The notes: a model not told the origin generated them from the letters alone. A stretch of DNA of 64,000 nucleotides from Roseovarius sp. 217 (GCF_000152845.1 NZ_CH902584.1:2285815-2349814); one strand, 5' to 3'; shown: positions 1-9,026, counted from the first letter of the stretch. Translations and numbers: made by a program.

Positions 1-2613
1 CCCGAAACGCGCTCGACCTGCCCCTATTGCGGGGTAGGGTGCGGGGTCTTGTTGCGCCCGGACGGGCAGGGCGGTCTGGCTGTGCGGGGCGATCCCGAGC
101 ATCCGGCGAATTTTGGCAGGCTTTGTTCCAAAGGCTCGGCGCTTGGCGAAACCGTGGGGCTGGGTCACCGGCTGCTCACCCCGCGCGTGGCGGGCAAGCA
201 CACGGATTGGCCGAGCGCGCTGCAACTGGTGGCCGACAGGTTCACCCGGACCATCGCAGACCACGGGCCGGACAGCGCGGCCTTTTACGTCTCTGGTCAG
301 ATGCTGACCGAGGATTATTATATCGCCAACAAGCTGATGAAAGGCTTCATCGGCTCGGCCAATATCGACACCAATTCGCGGTTGTGCATGGCGTCATCGG
401 TTGCCGGGCACAAACGCGCCTTCGGCAGCGATACGGTGCCCGGCACCTATGAGGATATTGACGAGGCCGATCTTGTGGTTCTGGTCGGATCGAACCTCGC
501 CTGGTGCCACCCGGTGCTGTATCAGCGCCTGCTTGCGGCCCGCAAGGCGCGCGGCACCAGGATCGTCGTCATCGACCCGCGCCGCACCGCAAGCTGCGAC
601 GGGGCAGACATGCATCTGGCGCTGCAACCCGGATCAGATGTGGCGCTGTTCAATCGCCTGTTCATCATGCTTTGGCAAGGCGGTGCGCTGGACAAGGATT
701 TCATACGCCATACCACCGGATTCGATGCTGCGCTGCAGGCGGCGCAAAACGACCCGAGCGCGCCGATTGGCCTGGCCGAGGCGGATATCGCCGCCTTTTG
801 CGCGCTTTGGATGCGCACCGAAAAGATTGTCACCATCTATTCCCAAGGGGTCAATCAATCGACTTCTGGCGCGGATAAGGTGAATGCGATCCTCAACTGT
901 CATCTGGTCACGGGCCGGATCGGCAAGCCGGGATGCGGGCCGCTGTCGGTCACCGGCCAACCAAATGCCATGGGCGGGCGCGAGGTGGGCGGGCTGGCAA
1001 ATATGCTGGCCTGTCATCTTGACCTTGAAAACGCCGATCACCGGTCTGTGGTGCGCGGGTTTTGGGGGGCAGGACCGCTGCCAGAGGCGCCCGGACTCAA
1101 GGCGGTCGACATGTTCCGCGCGGTGGGTGACGGCCGGATCAAGGCGCTCTGGATCATTCACACCAACCCGGCCGTGTCGATGCCCGAGGCCGATGCCGTG
1201 CGCGATGCGATTGCCGCATGCCCCTTTACGGTGGTCAGCGACATCACCGATCAGACCGACACGGCGCGGTTGGCCGATGTGCTGCTGCCCGCAACCGCCT
1301 GGGCCGAGAAAGACGGCACCGTCACAAACTCGGATCGCACCATCAGTCGCCAGCGCCGGGTCTTGGCTGCGCCGGGTCAGGCGCGTCCTGATTGGGACAT
1401 CCTTGCCGAGGTTGGCCGCCGCATGGGGTTCGAGGCGGCCTTTGATTTCGCCAGTGAGGCCGAAATTTTCCGTGAATATGCAGCGCTGTCGGGCCTTGCC
1501 GGTCAGATGGGTCGGGATTTTGATATCTCGGCGCTCTCGACGCTGTCGGACGCAGCGTATAACGACCTTTCCCCTCAGCGCTGGCCGCTGACGCGGGCGC
1601 GCAGCGGAGGACGCTTTTTCGCCGATGGGCAATTCTTCACGCCGGATGGCAAGGCCCGGCTGCTGCCGGTGTCATGCAAACCGCCCGCCGCCAGAACCGA
1701 GCCGCGCTATCCCTTCCGTCTCAACACGGGTCGGGTGCGCGATCAGTGGCACACCATGACCCGCACCGCGCTCAGCCCGCGCCTGTCGGCGCATCTGGCG
1801 GAACCCTTTGTGGATATTCATCCGCAAGATGCAGAGCGATTGAGCCTTGCGCGGTCGGATCTGGTCACGCTGCAAAGCCCTCATGGCCGCGCGATCCTAC
1901 GCGCCCGGATCACCGATGCGGTGCAGGTCGGACAGGTCTTTGCCCCGATGCACTGGACCGGGGAAACAGCGCCTTCGGCCCGAATTGACGCGCTGGTGGC
2001 CGCGGCCTGCGATCCGGTTTCTGGACAGCCGGAGAGCAAGGCGAGCGTGGTCGCGCTCGCCCGGTTTGACGCCGCGTGGTATGGTTTTGCGGTGGCGCGT
2101 GATCCAATGGTGCTGAGCAGCGATTACTGGGCCCTTGCCCGCACGAGCCGGGGTTACCGGGCCGAGCTTGCGGGAGTTAGGGCGATTGCCGATTGGGAGG
2201 TTGAGGCCCGGCGTCTGTTTGGTGCCCCCGACGCGCGGCTGGTCAGCATGCTTGACGCAAAAGCCGGCAATGCGCGGATCGTGCTCTATCAGGACGGGGT
2301 GATGATCGGGGCGCTGTTTGTCGCCGCGACGCCCGTCGCTGTCATGCGCGACTATCTTGCGACCTTGCCCGGAACCGACAGCGCGGGCGCGATCACGGGG
2401 CGCACGCCGCCCGATATGGCCGATCCGGGGCCGGTTCTGTGCGCGTGCTTCGGGGTTGGGGTCAACAGCATCGTGACGGCGATTGAGACCCAAGGGCTGA
2501 TCTCTGTCGAGCAGATTGGCGCGGCTCTCGGCGCGGGGACGAATTGCGGTTCCTGCCGCCCCGAACTTGCGGACCTGCTGGGCCGCGTGCGCGCGCGTGA
2601 GGCTGCGGAATGA
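1..2613 (+). CDS. nasA: Assimilatory nitrate reductase catalytic subunit (5' end cut by window)
   Basis: Molybdopterin-dependent, cytoplasmic reduction of nitrate to nitrite for nitrogen assimilation. The frame is already open at base 1 and reads PETRSTCPYCGVGCGV, the N-terminal 4Fe-4S motif, with the fourth cysteine in LCSKG. Only a few N-terminal codons are therefore missing; an internal ATG at 49 is not the start. About 870 residues are visible: the molybdopterin oxidoreductase body, a molydopterin-binding domain (residues ~560-670), and a C-terminal BFD-like [2Fe-2S] domain with the cysteine pairs LCAC and NCGSC. That C-terminal domain is typical of NasA rather than periplasmic NapA. The stop overlaps the next gene (TGA/ATG at 2610-2613), so the two are probably co-transcribed. 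Confidence 0.95.
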   Translation, partial: PETRSTCPYCGVGCGVLLRPDGQGGLAVRGDPEHPANFGRLCSKGSALGETVGLGHRLLTPRVAGKHTDWPSALQLVADRFTRTIADHGPDSAAFYVSGQMLTEDYYIANKLMKGFIGSANIDTNSRLCMASSVAGHKRAFGSDTVPGTYEDIDEADLVVLVGSNLAWCHPVLYQRLLAARKARGTRIVVIDPRRTASCDGADMHLALQPGSDVALFNRLFIMLWQGGALDKDFIRHTTGFDAALQAAQNDPSAPIGLAEADIAAFCALWMRTEKIVTIYSQGVNQSTSGADKVNAILNCHLVTGRIGKPGCGPLSVTGQPNAMGGREVGGLANMLACHLDLENADHRSVVRGFWGAGPLPEAPGLKAVDMFRAVGDGRIKALWIIHTNPAVSMPEADAVRDAIAACPFTVVSDITDQTDTARLADVLLPATAWAEKDGTVTNSDRTISRQRRVLAAPGQARPDWDILAEVGRRMGFEAAFDFASEAEIFREYAALSGLAGQMGRDFDISALSTLSDAAYNDLSPQRWPLTRARSGGRFFADGQFFTPDGKARLLPVSCKPPAARTEPRYPFRLNTGRVRDQWHTMTRTALSPRLSAHLAEPFVDIHPQDAERLSLARSDLVTLQSPHGRAILRARITDAVQVGQVFAPMHWTGETAPSARIDALVAAACDPVSGQPESKASVVALARFDAAWYGFAVARDPMVLSSDYWALARTSRGYRAELAGVRAIADWEVEARRLFGAPDARLVSMLDAKAGNARIVLYQDGVMIGALFVAATPVAVMRDYLATLPGTDSAGAITGRTPPDMADPGPVLCACFGVGVNSIVTAIETQGLISVEQIGAALGAGTNCGSCRPELADLLGRVRAREAAE

Positions 2614-3536
2614 GCCTGGCCGATCATGTCCGGACACTGGGCCGGGGGCCGGGGCGTGCGCGGGGCTTGACGCAGGACGAGGCGGCGGACGCCATGCGCC
2701 TGATGCTGCGCAGTGATGCAGCACCAGAAGCAGTGGGCGCCGTGCTGATGTTGCTGCGCATGAAAGGCGAAACCGCCGAGGAAATCGCCGGGTTCGCGCG
2801 TGCGGCGCAGATCGCCTTGCCTGCCTTGCCGAACGCCGATCTGGACTGGCCAAGCTATGCCGCGGGCCGCACCCGGGGGGCGCCGTGGTTTCTATGCGCC
2901 GCGCGGCAGGTGGCGGATGCGGGGCACCGCGTTCTTTTGCATGGCTGGAACGGCAACGACCCAAAGGTGCGCGCGGGATTGGCGGGAGTCTGCATCGGGA
3001 TCGCGACCGACCCCGATCATGCTGCCTCCTTGCTGGAGCGTGACCGGATTGCCTATTTGCCGCTTGAAACCTTTCATCCCGCGCTGTTTCGCATCTTGAA
3101 GCTGCGTGAGGTTCTGGGGCTGCGCTCTTGCATCAACACCGTGTGCCGCATGCTGAACCCGGCCGCCGCCCCGGCCAGCGTGCAAGGCGTGTTCCACCCG
3201 TCCTATCGGCTCTTGCAGGCGGATGCTGCGGAGCTCTTGGGCTGGGAAGCGCTGAGCGTCATCAAAGGCGGCGGGGGCGAGTTTGAACGGCACCCGGCCA
3301 AGGCCATTTCGGCCTTCGGCCTGCGCGGCGGCGTCGCCTGGGACGACGTGTTGCCTGCCCTCTTACCCGAAACCCGACGCCTGTCCGAGCCTTTGGGTGA
3401 AACGCTCGGCCCACGATGGGCCACGCAATCGCCCGACGTCTTTGAACGCGCTGTGGTGGCAGGGACCGCGGCAGCCGCCTTTGACACCCTTGGTGCGCGT
3501 TCCGCGTCTGATCAGACCTCACAAACCGCTGCCTGA
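2610..3536 (+). CDS. TrpD2/YbiB-like glycosyltransferase-family protein
   Basis: A 308-residue protein resembling anthranilate phosphoribosyltransferase (TrpD). It has an N-terminal helical domain (GLTQDEAADAMRLML, residues ~19-33; LMLLRMKGETAEEIAGFA) and a C-terminal phosphoribosyltransferase-like fold. The family (YbiB/TrpD2) is related to TrpD but binds nucleic acid and has no demonstrated tryptophan role. Here it starts 4 nt inside the nasA stop and ends 13 nt before cysG. In roseobacters a gene of this kind commonly lies between nasA and cysG. Its job in nitrate assimilation is unknown. The family call is firm; the function is not. Confidence 0.75.
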   Translation: MSLADHVRTLGRGPGRARGLTQDEAADAMRLMLRSDAAPEAVGAVLMLLRMKGETAEEIAGFARAAQIALPALPNADLDWPSYAAGRTRGAPWFLCAARQVADAGHRVLLHGWNGNDPKVRAGLAGVCIGIATDPDHAASLLERDRIAYLPLETFHPALFRILKLREVLGLRSCINTVCRMLNPAAAPASVQGVFHPSYRLLQADAAELLGWEALSVIKGGGGEFERHPAKAISAFGLRGGVAWDDVLPALLPETRRLSEPLGETLGPRWATQSPDVFERAVVAGTAAAAFDTLGARSASDQTSQTAA

Positions 3537-3549
3537 GAAGGGGACGCCC

Positions 3550-4953
3550 ATGAAAGCCTTTCCAATGTTCATTCGCACCACCGGGCGCAAGGTGGTGATT
3601 GTCGGCGGCGGCGAACAGGCCGCGCAAAAAGCGCGCCTGCTGCTCAAGACCGATGCGGATCTGGTTCTTGTGGCGGCACGGCTTGAGGATGAACTGCACG
3701 GCATCGTGAAGGATGGCCGGGCGCAGCTGATCACAACCCTCTCGACAGAGGTTTTTGCAGGGGCGGCCATGGTTTTCATCGGCACCGGTTGCCCCGCCTT
3801 CGACGCCGCGGCCCATGGAATTGCCAAAGCCTCGGGCTGTCTGGTGAACGTGGTCGATCAACCGGAACTGTGCGATATGACCACCCCGGCCATTGTCGAC
3901 CGTGATCCGATCGTTGTGGCCATCGGCAGTGAAGGCACAGCCCCCGTTCTGACCCGCGACATCAAGACACGGCTCGAGGAACTGCTGCCGATAAACATTG
4001 GCGGGCTTGCCGCGCTTGCGGGGCGTTTGCGTCCGAGTGTCGCGCGCAATGTACCCCGTGATCAGCGCCGCGCCTTTTGGGCCTCGGTCTTCAAGGGGGA
4101 TGCGCGGGATCAATGGAGCCGCGGCGCGGAACGCGATGCGGCGCGCGCGATCAAACGGGCGATTGCGGCGGGCGGCCTGCCGTCACGATCCGGAAAAGGC
4201 CAGATTTCTCTGGTGGGGGCAGGCCCCGGTGCCCGCGATCTGTTGACCCTGCGCGCGGTCGAACGGCTGCAAGAGGCGGATGTGGTGTTTTACGACAGGC
4301 TGGTCGACGCAGAGGTGCTCGAGCTTGCCCGGCGCGACGCAGAACGCGTCTTTGTGGGCAAGGATGTCGGTGCACATGCCTGGCCGCAGGACAAGATCAA
4401 CAAGGTCATTCTGGCCGAGGCGTTGCGAGGCAAACGGGTCGTGCGCCTGAAGTCGGGCGATCCCGGTATCTTTGGCCGGGCGAGCGAAGAGATCGCGGCC
4501 GCGCAGGCCGCCGGTGTGCCCGTTGAACTGGTGCCCGGCGTCACCGCGGCCTCGGCCGCAGGGGCAGCACTTGGCCAAAGCCTGACCGAACGTGGCGTCG
4601 CGGATAGCTTTGTCATTGCCACCGGATCGGGCTGTGCGGACAATCCCTTGCCGGAGTGCACACGTTTGACCGGCCCCGGAACGACCACGGCTTTTTACAT
4701 GTCAGCGCGGCACGCGGCCCGGATTTCGCAACGGCTCATGCAACAAGGTCTGCCTGCCGACAGTCCGGTCGATGTTTGCGCTGATGTCTCCAAAAAGACC
4801 CAAAATTTGCTTCGGACAACCATAGCCGATTTGCCAAAAGACATGGCTCACAACCAGATCAGGAATTGCGCCATCATTCTGGTAACCTGGCCGCTTGTAC
4901 TTGAAAATTCCGCATACTCAAAGGAGCCAGCTGGCAACGTTGTTCATATATGA
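3550..4953 (+). CDS. cysG: Siroheme synthase (precorrin-2 dehydrogenase/ferrochelatase + uroporphyrinogen-III methyltransferase)
   Basis: Converts uroporphyrinogen III to siroheme, the prosthetic group of nitrite and sulfite reductases. The start at 3550 (MKAFPMFIRTTGRK) is preceded by GAAGGGGA and follows the upstream stop by 13 nt; a longer open frame from 3283 overlaps the previous gene and is not used. The N-terminal half has the Rossmann motif VVIVGGGEQAAQKA (residues ~14-27) of the dehydrogenase/ferrochelatase. The C-terminal half (from ~residue 217) has SUMT motifs LVGAGPGARDLLTLRA and SGDPGIFGRA. At 467 residues it is a full-length bifunctional CysG. It is the last gene of the nitrate operon before a decayed region. 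Confidence 0.95.
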   Translation: MKAFPMFIRTTGRKVVIVGGGEQAAQKARLLLKTDADLVLVAARLEDELHGIVKDGRAQLITTLSTEVFAGAAMVFIGTGCPAFDAAAHGIAKASGCLVNVVDQPELCDMTTPAIVDRDPIVVAIGSEGTAPVLTRDIKTRLEELLPINIGGLAALAGRLRPSVARNVPRDQRRAFWASVFKGDARDQWSRGAERDAARAIKRAIAAGGLPSRSGKGQISLVGAGPGARDLLTLRAVERLQEADVVFYDRLVDAEVLELARRDAERVFVGKDVGAHAWPQDKINKVILAEALRGKRVVRLKSGDPGIFGRASEEIAAAQAAGVPVELVPGVTAASAAGAALGQSLTERGVADSFVIATGSGCADNPLPECTRLTGPGTTTAFYMSARHAARISQRLMQQGLPADSPVDVCADVSKKTQNLLRTTIADLPKDMAHNQIRNCAIILVTWPLVLENSAYSKEPAGNVVHI

Positions 4954-5023
4954 AGAACGCGTTTGCAAATCCGGGGCAACCGATGGTGTTTTTGACTCAT
5001 ATTTGGCCCGTTTGACACGTGTC

Positions 5024-5197
5024 CTATTCGGTACAGACCTCCGCAGCCAGACTGTAGCCAGCGCCATGTCCAGTGCGGATCAGCGACTCGCAGCCGCCAT
5101 GTGTGGCGATCTTCTTGCGCAGCCGGGCGATATGGGCGTGAATGGCGCGGTCGTAACGCGCGCGGGAAAGGGCCGACGTGACCTCGATCAAACGCAC
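5024..5197 (-). pseudogene. C-terminal remnant of an OmpR/PhoB-type response regulator
   Basis: On the minus strand, from 5197 down to a TAG at 5024-5026, the frame reads a winged-helix C-terminus (LIEVTSALSRARYDRAI, HIARLRKKI, then SLIRTGHGAGYSLAAEV). It matches the recognition helix and wing of OmpR-family regulators. A stop lies immediately upstream (TAG at 5198-5200), and no receiver domain can be found in any frame. It is therefore a truncated relic rather than a short gene. Confidence 0.7.
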
Positions 5198-5296
5198 CTA
5201 TACGCTCGCCACGGCCGCCGCGCGCTGGAGACCATAAGGGCCACCATCGAGGAATAGCGCGCGCGCATCGAGTGTCCGGTTGGTCCCGCGACGCAG

Positions 5297-5450
5297 GTGC
5301 GGGGATCGGTCTGGCGCGGGGTGTTGCGCAATCTCGACCGGGCGGGCCGAAGCTATTGGGTCGATAGCACCATCCTGCCGTTGCGTGCCGAGGATGGCCC
5401 CACCGCGCATCATTTCAAGGCTATCCTGACGGCCATCCCGCCAACGATCC
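5297..5450 (+). pseudogene. PAS-domain fragment of a signalling protein
   Basis: The frame contains WRGVLRNLDRAGRSYWVDST followed by ILPL and HHFKAILTAI. This is the C-terminal beta-sheet of a PAS/PAC domain as found in sensor kinases (usual form WrGElrNr.kdGs.YWVdtti). No start, no remaining PAS residues and no kinase domain are present around it. Lying beside a response-regulator relic on the other strand, it may derive from a lost two-component system. That link is inference. Confidence 0.55.
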
Positions 5451-5518
5451 GGATCGAGGGGGGCGCGAGTGTACGACCATCGCCGTGCTGGCAGACCCGA
5501 CCCACCTCCATCAGATTC

Positions 5519-5962
5519 TGACGACCTGACGGCCAACGCCGCCGCGCCCATGTCGGGCGCGGACGAAGCCGCACCGCTCTCCCCGCTGCCGGGGGCGAAA
5601 GAGGTCAACGCCGCGCGCGCGGACTTGGGCAACATGCTCTTCTTCGACTCGCGCATATCGGGTGCACCGGGCTCTCTTGTGCCTCCTGTCATTCCGGTGC
5701 GATGCTGTCGGATGGCGGGCTGCACGCGACAGGCATGCCGGATCACCCCGATTTTCTGGGCTTCGATCCTGAGACGCTTGATGAGACGGCACAGCGACAG
5801 ATCACCATGCTGCGCTTTTACGCCACGCTGGGCACGCCCAACTACATGAACCTGCGCGAGGATGTGGGGCATTATGTGGTGACCAAGGACGAGGCCGATA
5901 GCGGCAAGTTCACCACGCCCGACCTGCCAGATTACGATCTGCGCATCGTCGGCGAGAATTGA
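5519..5962 (+). pseudogene. Frameshifted di-heme cytochrome c peroxidase / MauG-family remnant
   Basis: Two frames together give a recognisable di-heme peroxidase. The first carries ADLGNMLFFDSRISG (usual LGkkLFFDprLSg), to about 5665. The second carries SCASCHSGAMLSDGGLHATG, including a CXXCH heme-c motif, and then FYATLGTPNYMNLREDVGHY to a stop at 5962. The frame break falls in the G/C-rich stretch near 5663-5680. The N-terminal export signal, the second heme region and the FkTPtLRnv end are missing or degraded, so the gene is dead. Confidence 0.7.
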
Positions 5963-6095
5963 GGAGGTTTGATCCGTGACACGTCACATCACCCGTGTTC
6001 CATGCAGCACGGCGCTCTCGGCGCTTCGGCGCCTGTGCGTCAGACTGATTTGATCCGAGAGGCCCGGGCCGACATCGGCACGACGCCGCACATAC

Positions 6096-6293
6096 CGCAC
6101 ACGCGACGCTGCAAGGCAGGGCGTGTTCGAATACATCGAGATGGTCTGCAACCCGAAACGCACGCACACGAACAACGGCATGCTGTCGCCCGTTGACTTC
6201 GAGGTCAGACAGCAGAAACTGAAGGAAGCGGGTCTCTGGAAACTAGGGGCACCTCACACCGCCTTCGAGCCTACCGGATATGTCCCGGGTTAA
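6096..6293 (+). pseudogene. 3' remnant of an IS3-family transposase (OrfB)
   Basis: Open frame reading TRDAARQGVFEYIEM, NPKRTHTNNGMLSPVDFE, RQQKLKEAGL and a TAA at 6291-6293. This is the C-terminal end of an IS3-family DDE transposase (usual FEYIE.FYN..R.Hs..g..SPv.fE). The catalytic residues and the rest of the element are not present upstream, so only the tail survives. Confidence 0.7.
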
Positions 6294-6365
6294 CGCCCAA
6301 AGGCTTTCAAGGCTGTTGCACGACATGAGCGTGTGACAAGGAAGCCGGGCGCGGTTGGTCCACGG

Positions 6366-6665
6366 TCATTTGCCTGGCATCATGTCATGCGTTTGCGCGG
6401 AGAGGTCCTCTGCCTTGAATAAGAGTTGATCGAGGGCATCGACGTCGAGTTCGCTTGCAAGCAGCAAGAGCGTATCGAGCCGAGGATCAGAGCGCCATGC
6501 CAGAAAGGTTTTCACGACGTCTGGATCATGAACCATGGCAATCTGGGCAATGAATTCCGCCACCAGCCGAACGCGTGCATTCGACAGGTTGCGTAAGACA
6601 GATACGATCTCGGCCTCTGCGAAGGCGGGCTTTGCGGGATCAGGCGATTTAGGTGTCTCCATCAT
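6366..6665 (-). CDS. Small helical protein of unknown function
   Basis: A 99-residue acidic, soluble, probably all-helical protein (segments AFAEAEIVSVLRNLSNARVR and LDTLLLLASELDVDALDQLL). I do not recognise a family. It starts 10 nt after the stop of the APC permease and reads the same way, so it is the fourth gene of the YcgG-cupin-permease operon. The repeated LASELDVDAL style suggests a helical-repeat or partner protein, but nothing catalytic is visible. A second ATG lies at 6662. Confidence 0.55.
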   Translation of the reverse strand: MMETPKSPDPAKPAFAEAEIVSVLRNLSNARVRLVAEFIAQIAMVHDPDVVKTFLAWRSDPRLDTLLLLASELDVDALDQLLFKAEDLSAQTHDMMPGK

Positions 6666-6674
6666 GCCCGCCGT

Positions 6675-7934
6675 CTAGTCCAGTGTTCCGAGTATTGCGG
6701 GTCTATGTCCTTGCCGCACGACCGCAATCGCGATCACGCATAGAAAAATCGGATAAGCGAGTCCCTCACCGGCGCGGAATGCCACCAAGAGCAGCACCTC
6801 GGTGATGCAGGTCAAGGCAAGTATTTTCTCGGCGCGCTTTGGGCTGGATACCCCGAGAGCCAAAGCGGAAATGCCATAAATCAACAGAAAGTTCTGCCCC
6901 GCGACGCCCAGCATGACGCCCAGATCAAACGCGCCCACGGCGGAAATCACCTCAACCGCGACGAGCGCGCTGACTGTTGTGATGACGGCGCGATAGGGGG
7001 TGCCGTTTTTCAAAGACCGCAGGTTCCTGGGCAAAAGCCCTTCGCCCGCCGATGCCCATACCATGCGAGACACAGCCCAGACAGCCGCCGCCAGATTTGC
7101 GATCACCAGAATGACCGCGACGCCGGCGATAAATGTGCCGCCCATCCATCCCAAGCGTGTTTCGAACAAAACGACAAAGGGGGCTGCTGCCTTATCACTC
7201 AGTCCCAAAGATCCGGCGATGACGGCAAGCACCACGTAGAGCAGCACAGCGACGCAGAAAGACAGACCGATTGCGATTGGAACATCGCGGCGAGGATTAT
7301 GGAAATCTGCGCTGAGGTTCGCAGCAAGTTCCCAACCGGTGAAGGCAAAGAAAATCATCATAAAGACCTGACCAAACACCTGCAGCGAAATCGTTGGAGG
7401 TAGTGGCGGGCGCAGGGTCTCCCAGCTTGGGCTGACGAGGGTCACGCCGACGAGCGCGATCCCCGCAAGCGCCACTAGCACCACGCTTGCGATGATCGCA
7501 TTGATGCGGCTTGTCCATTCAACCGATACCAGGTTTATCGCCACAGCAAAAAGCAACATACCAACTGCGAACACATGCGGTGAGCCACCAAGCATAGCGC
7601 TGGCATAATAGCCGCCAGTCAAGGCTATTGACGGTAATCCAAAGAGGACTGCACCGAGAAACAGGAATGTTGTGGCCGCATATCCATAGCGTCCAAAGGC
7701 GAGTCCGGCGATCTTTGCCAATCCCCCTTGATCGGGGTGGCTTCGGCTGATGACGGCAAAGGCCGCAAGCAAGGGTATGGAGGCAACCGCGCAGGCCAAC
7801 CAGACCGTCAGAGCGTTCTCGCCAGCGTGCTGAACCGCCAGTCCGGGAAGGGTGAGCAGTCCTGCGCCCAATACGATATTGAGCATCACCGCTGCGCCGC
7901 GAAGCGGAGAGAGGGTTGCGCGCATCTCATCCAT
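6675..7934 (-). CDS. APC-superfamily amino-acid permease (YjeH-like)
   Basis: About 419 residues with roughly 12 hydrophobic segments. The N-terminal half has MLNIVLGAGLLTLPGLA (TM1, with the G-x-G unwinding motif of APC transporters), and mid-protein there is FFAFTGWELAANLSADFHNP (the TM6 region and loop). The latter resembles the exporter YjeH more than uptake permeases, from memory of that family. The ATG at 7934 overlaps the cupin stop by 8 nt, and a TTG one codon earlier or an ATG at 7925 are alternatives. The tight coupling to the cupin and the YcgG-family gene suggests it moves their substrate or product across the inner membrane. Which direction is not shown by the sequence. Confidence 0.85.
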   Translation of the reverse strand: MDEMRATLSPLRGAAVMLNIVLGAGLLTLPGLAVQHAGENALTVWLACAVASIPLLAAFAVISRSHPDQGGLAKIAGLAFGRYGYAATTFLFLGAVLFGLPSIALTGGYYASAMLGGSPHVFAVGMLLFAVAINLVSVEWTSRINAIIASVVLVALAGIALVGVTLVSPSWETLRPPLPPTISLQVFGQVFMMIFFAFTGWELAANLSADFHNPRRDVPIAIGLSFCVAVLLYVVLAVIAGSLGLSDKAAAPFVVLFETRLGWMGGTFIAGVAVILVIANLAAAVWAVSRMVWASAGEGLLPRNLRSLKNGTPYRAVITTVSALVAVEVISAVGAFDLGVMLGVAGQNFLLIYGISALALGVSSPKRAEKILALTCITEVLLLVAFRAGEGLAYPIFLCVIAIAVVRQGHRPAILGTLD

Positions 7935-8283
7935 CAAATGGCATTTTCATTTGGTCGAACACGATCAGATAGGTTGCGCCCTCATCGAGCGCGACAGTGC
8001 CATAGGTGAAGCCCGCTGGAAATGCGACGACTGAGCCGGTTCCCGCAATAGTCTCTCCGCTGTCCCAGTAGCACAGAAGATGTCCCGCGAGAACGATCAG
8101 GGTTTCGTCTGTTTCGCTATCATGCTGGCTGTGATGTTTGCCGGGGACATCGCGGCGCACTTCGATATGTCCCTGATCCGGCAAGGACGACTCTATCAGG
8201 GGGCCCAAATCTGCGGTGTCGATCCGAGAGGTGAAGACGCTGAAATCCTGGTTGCGCGCATTCGACCGAGCGTTCAGGTTCAT
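7927..8283 (-). CDS. Cupin-domain protein
   Basis: A 118-residue single cupin barrel. The first cupin motif is visible as GKHHSQHDSETDETLIVLAG (His-x3-His and a following Glu as likely metal ligands). The second motif, GSVVAFPAGFTYGT, has Tyr where the usual fourth metal ligand His stands. The start chosen (8283) forms an ATGA overlap with the stop of the upstream YcgG-family gene; an open extension to 8337 lies inside that gene. Cupins next to N-hydroxylases can act on N-oxygenated amino acids, but this one has no partner domain that fixes its role. Confidence 0.8.
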   Translation of the reverse strand: MNLNARSNARNQDFSVFTSRIDTADLGPLIESSLPDQGHIEVRRDVPGKHHSQHDSETDETLIVLAGHLLCYWDSGETIAGTGSVVAFPAGFTYGTVALDEGATYLIVFDQMKMPFDG

Positions 8284-9026
8284 GCGACCTCTCCCTCGTT
8301 TGGCCTGTTGGTCTGTCCGAGTTGATGGAAAGGGCAAGCGGGCCTTTCATTGGTGTCATAGATAAAATACTGGACATGCTCTCGGGCCTCTGGATTGCCG
8401 TAGCTGCCGAGATAGGGAAATACGGGGACCGCGTCATACGCCATGATCCGATCGCGAATGTTATGCAAGGACCGCTGCACGGCAGGCTCATCACTGTCCA
8501 TGATCCCCTTGAATATCCAACGTGGCTGGAACACGGCCATGAAGGTGGCCGATCTGCGGCTAGCGCGCAAGACATGGGCAGGGGTCGCGCAGGACACAAA
8601 GATGGGCTCGCCCGCATAGCAGAATTCCCAATTCGGGTGATCGATCTCTGCGGGTATCGCTGGCGGTCTTGGGGTCGTATCCGTGCGCTCCATTCCGTCA
8701 AGCAAGGTCCAGAGTTGGTCCTCGTAGCTCTTCATGTCGCGCACGGGGCCCGGACGCGCGAATACCACCAAAGAGGTCATGCGCCCGTAGTCCCGTGCAT
8801 GCGTGATATAGTCACGCAAGATCGGTCCCAAGTGATCGGGGGTCAACGGGTCTACAAACGCGACCCTGAGCTGGCGCGACTTGATTGCGGACGCCCCGAA
8901 GACGCAGGGAAATGGGCGGGATGTGCTGGTGAGCGTCGATTTGAGATCCGCGAAGACAAGCCGCTGCCAGCTCTGCTCAGGATAATGATCTTCGACATCG
9001 GCCACTGAGATATGATTACCCATCAT
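8280..9026 (-). CDS. YqcI/YcgG-family protein, putative heme-dependent N-hydroxylase
   Basis: A 248-residue protein of the YqcI/YcgG family. Family-like stretches are FPCVFGASAIKSRQLRVAFV (residues ~38-57), FQPRWIFKGIMDS, then NIRDRIMAYD, YLGSYGNPEAREHVQYFIYD, and a CPFH near the C-terminus. Characterised relatives known to me (GntA of guanitoxin and AglA of argolaphos biosynthesis) are heme proteins that N-hydroxylate guanidino compounds. I infer such chemistry here, but the substrate is unknown. The start at 9026 is chosen because AAAGGAG lies 5 nt upstream; an in-frame ATG at 9044 has no such site. It is the first gene of a four-gene minus-strand operon whose upstream region is now occupied by an insertion sequence. 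Confidence 0.75.
   Translation of the reverse strand: MMGNHISVADVEDHYPEQSWQRLVFADLKSTLTSTSRPFPCVFGASAIKSRQLRVAFVDPLTPDHLGPILRDYITHARDYGRMTSLVVFARPGPVRDMKSYEDQLWTLLDGMERTDTTPRPPAIPAEIDHPNWEFCYAGEPIFVSCATPAHVLRASRRSATFMAVFQPRWIFKGIMDSDEPAVQRSLHNIRDRIMAYDAVPVFPYLGSYGNPEAREHVQYFIYDTNERPACPFHQLGQTNRPNEGEVA

Noticed and set aside
4895-5257. Plus-strand frame of 120 codons after cysG
   Set aside because: It begins inside cysG and runs antisense through the response-regulator remnant.
4954-6365. Search for a second copy of the dusA 5' end as the far attachment site
   Set aside because: No stretch resembling the SIAPMMDWTDRH coding sequence was seen by eye in this region; a computed alignment would be needed to exclude a short diverged core.
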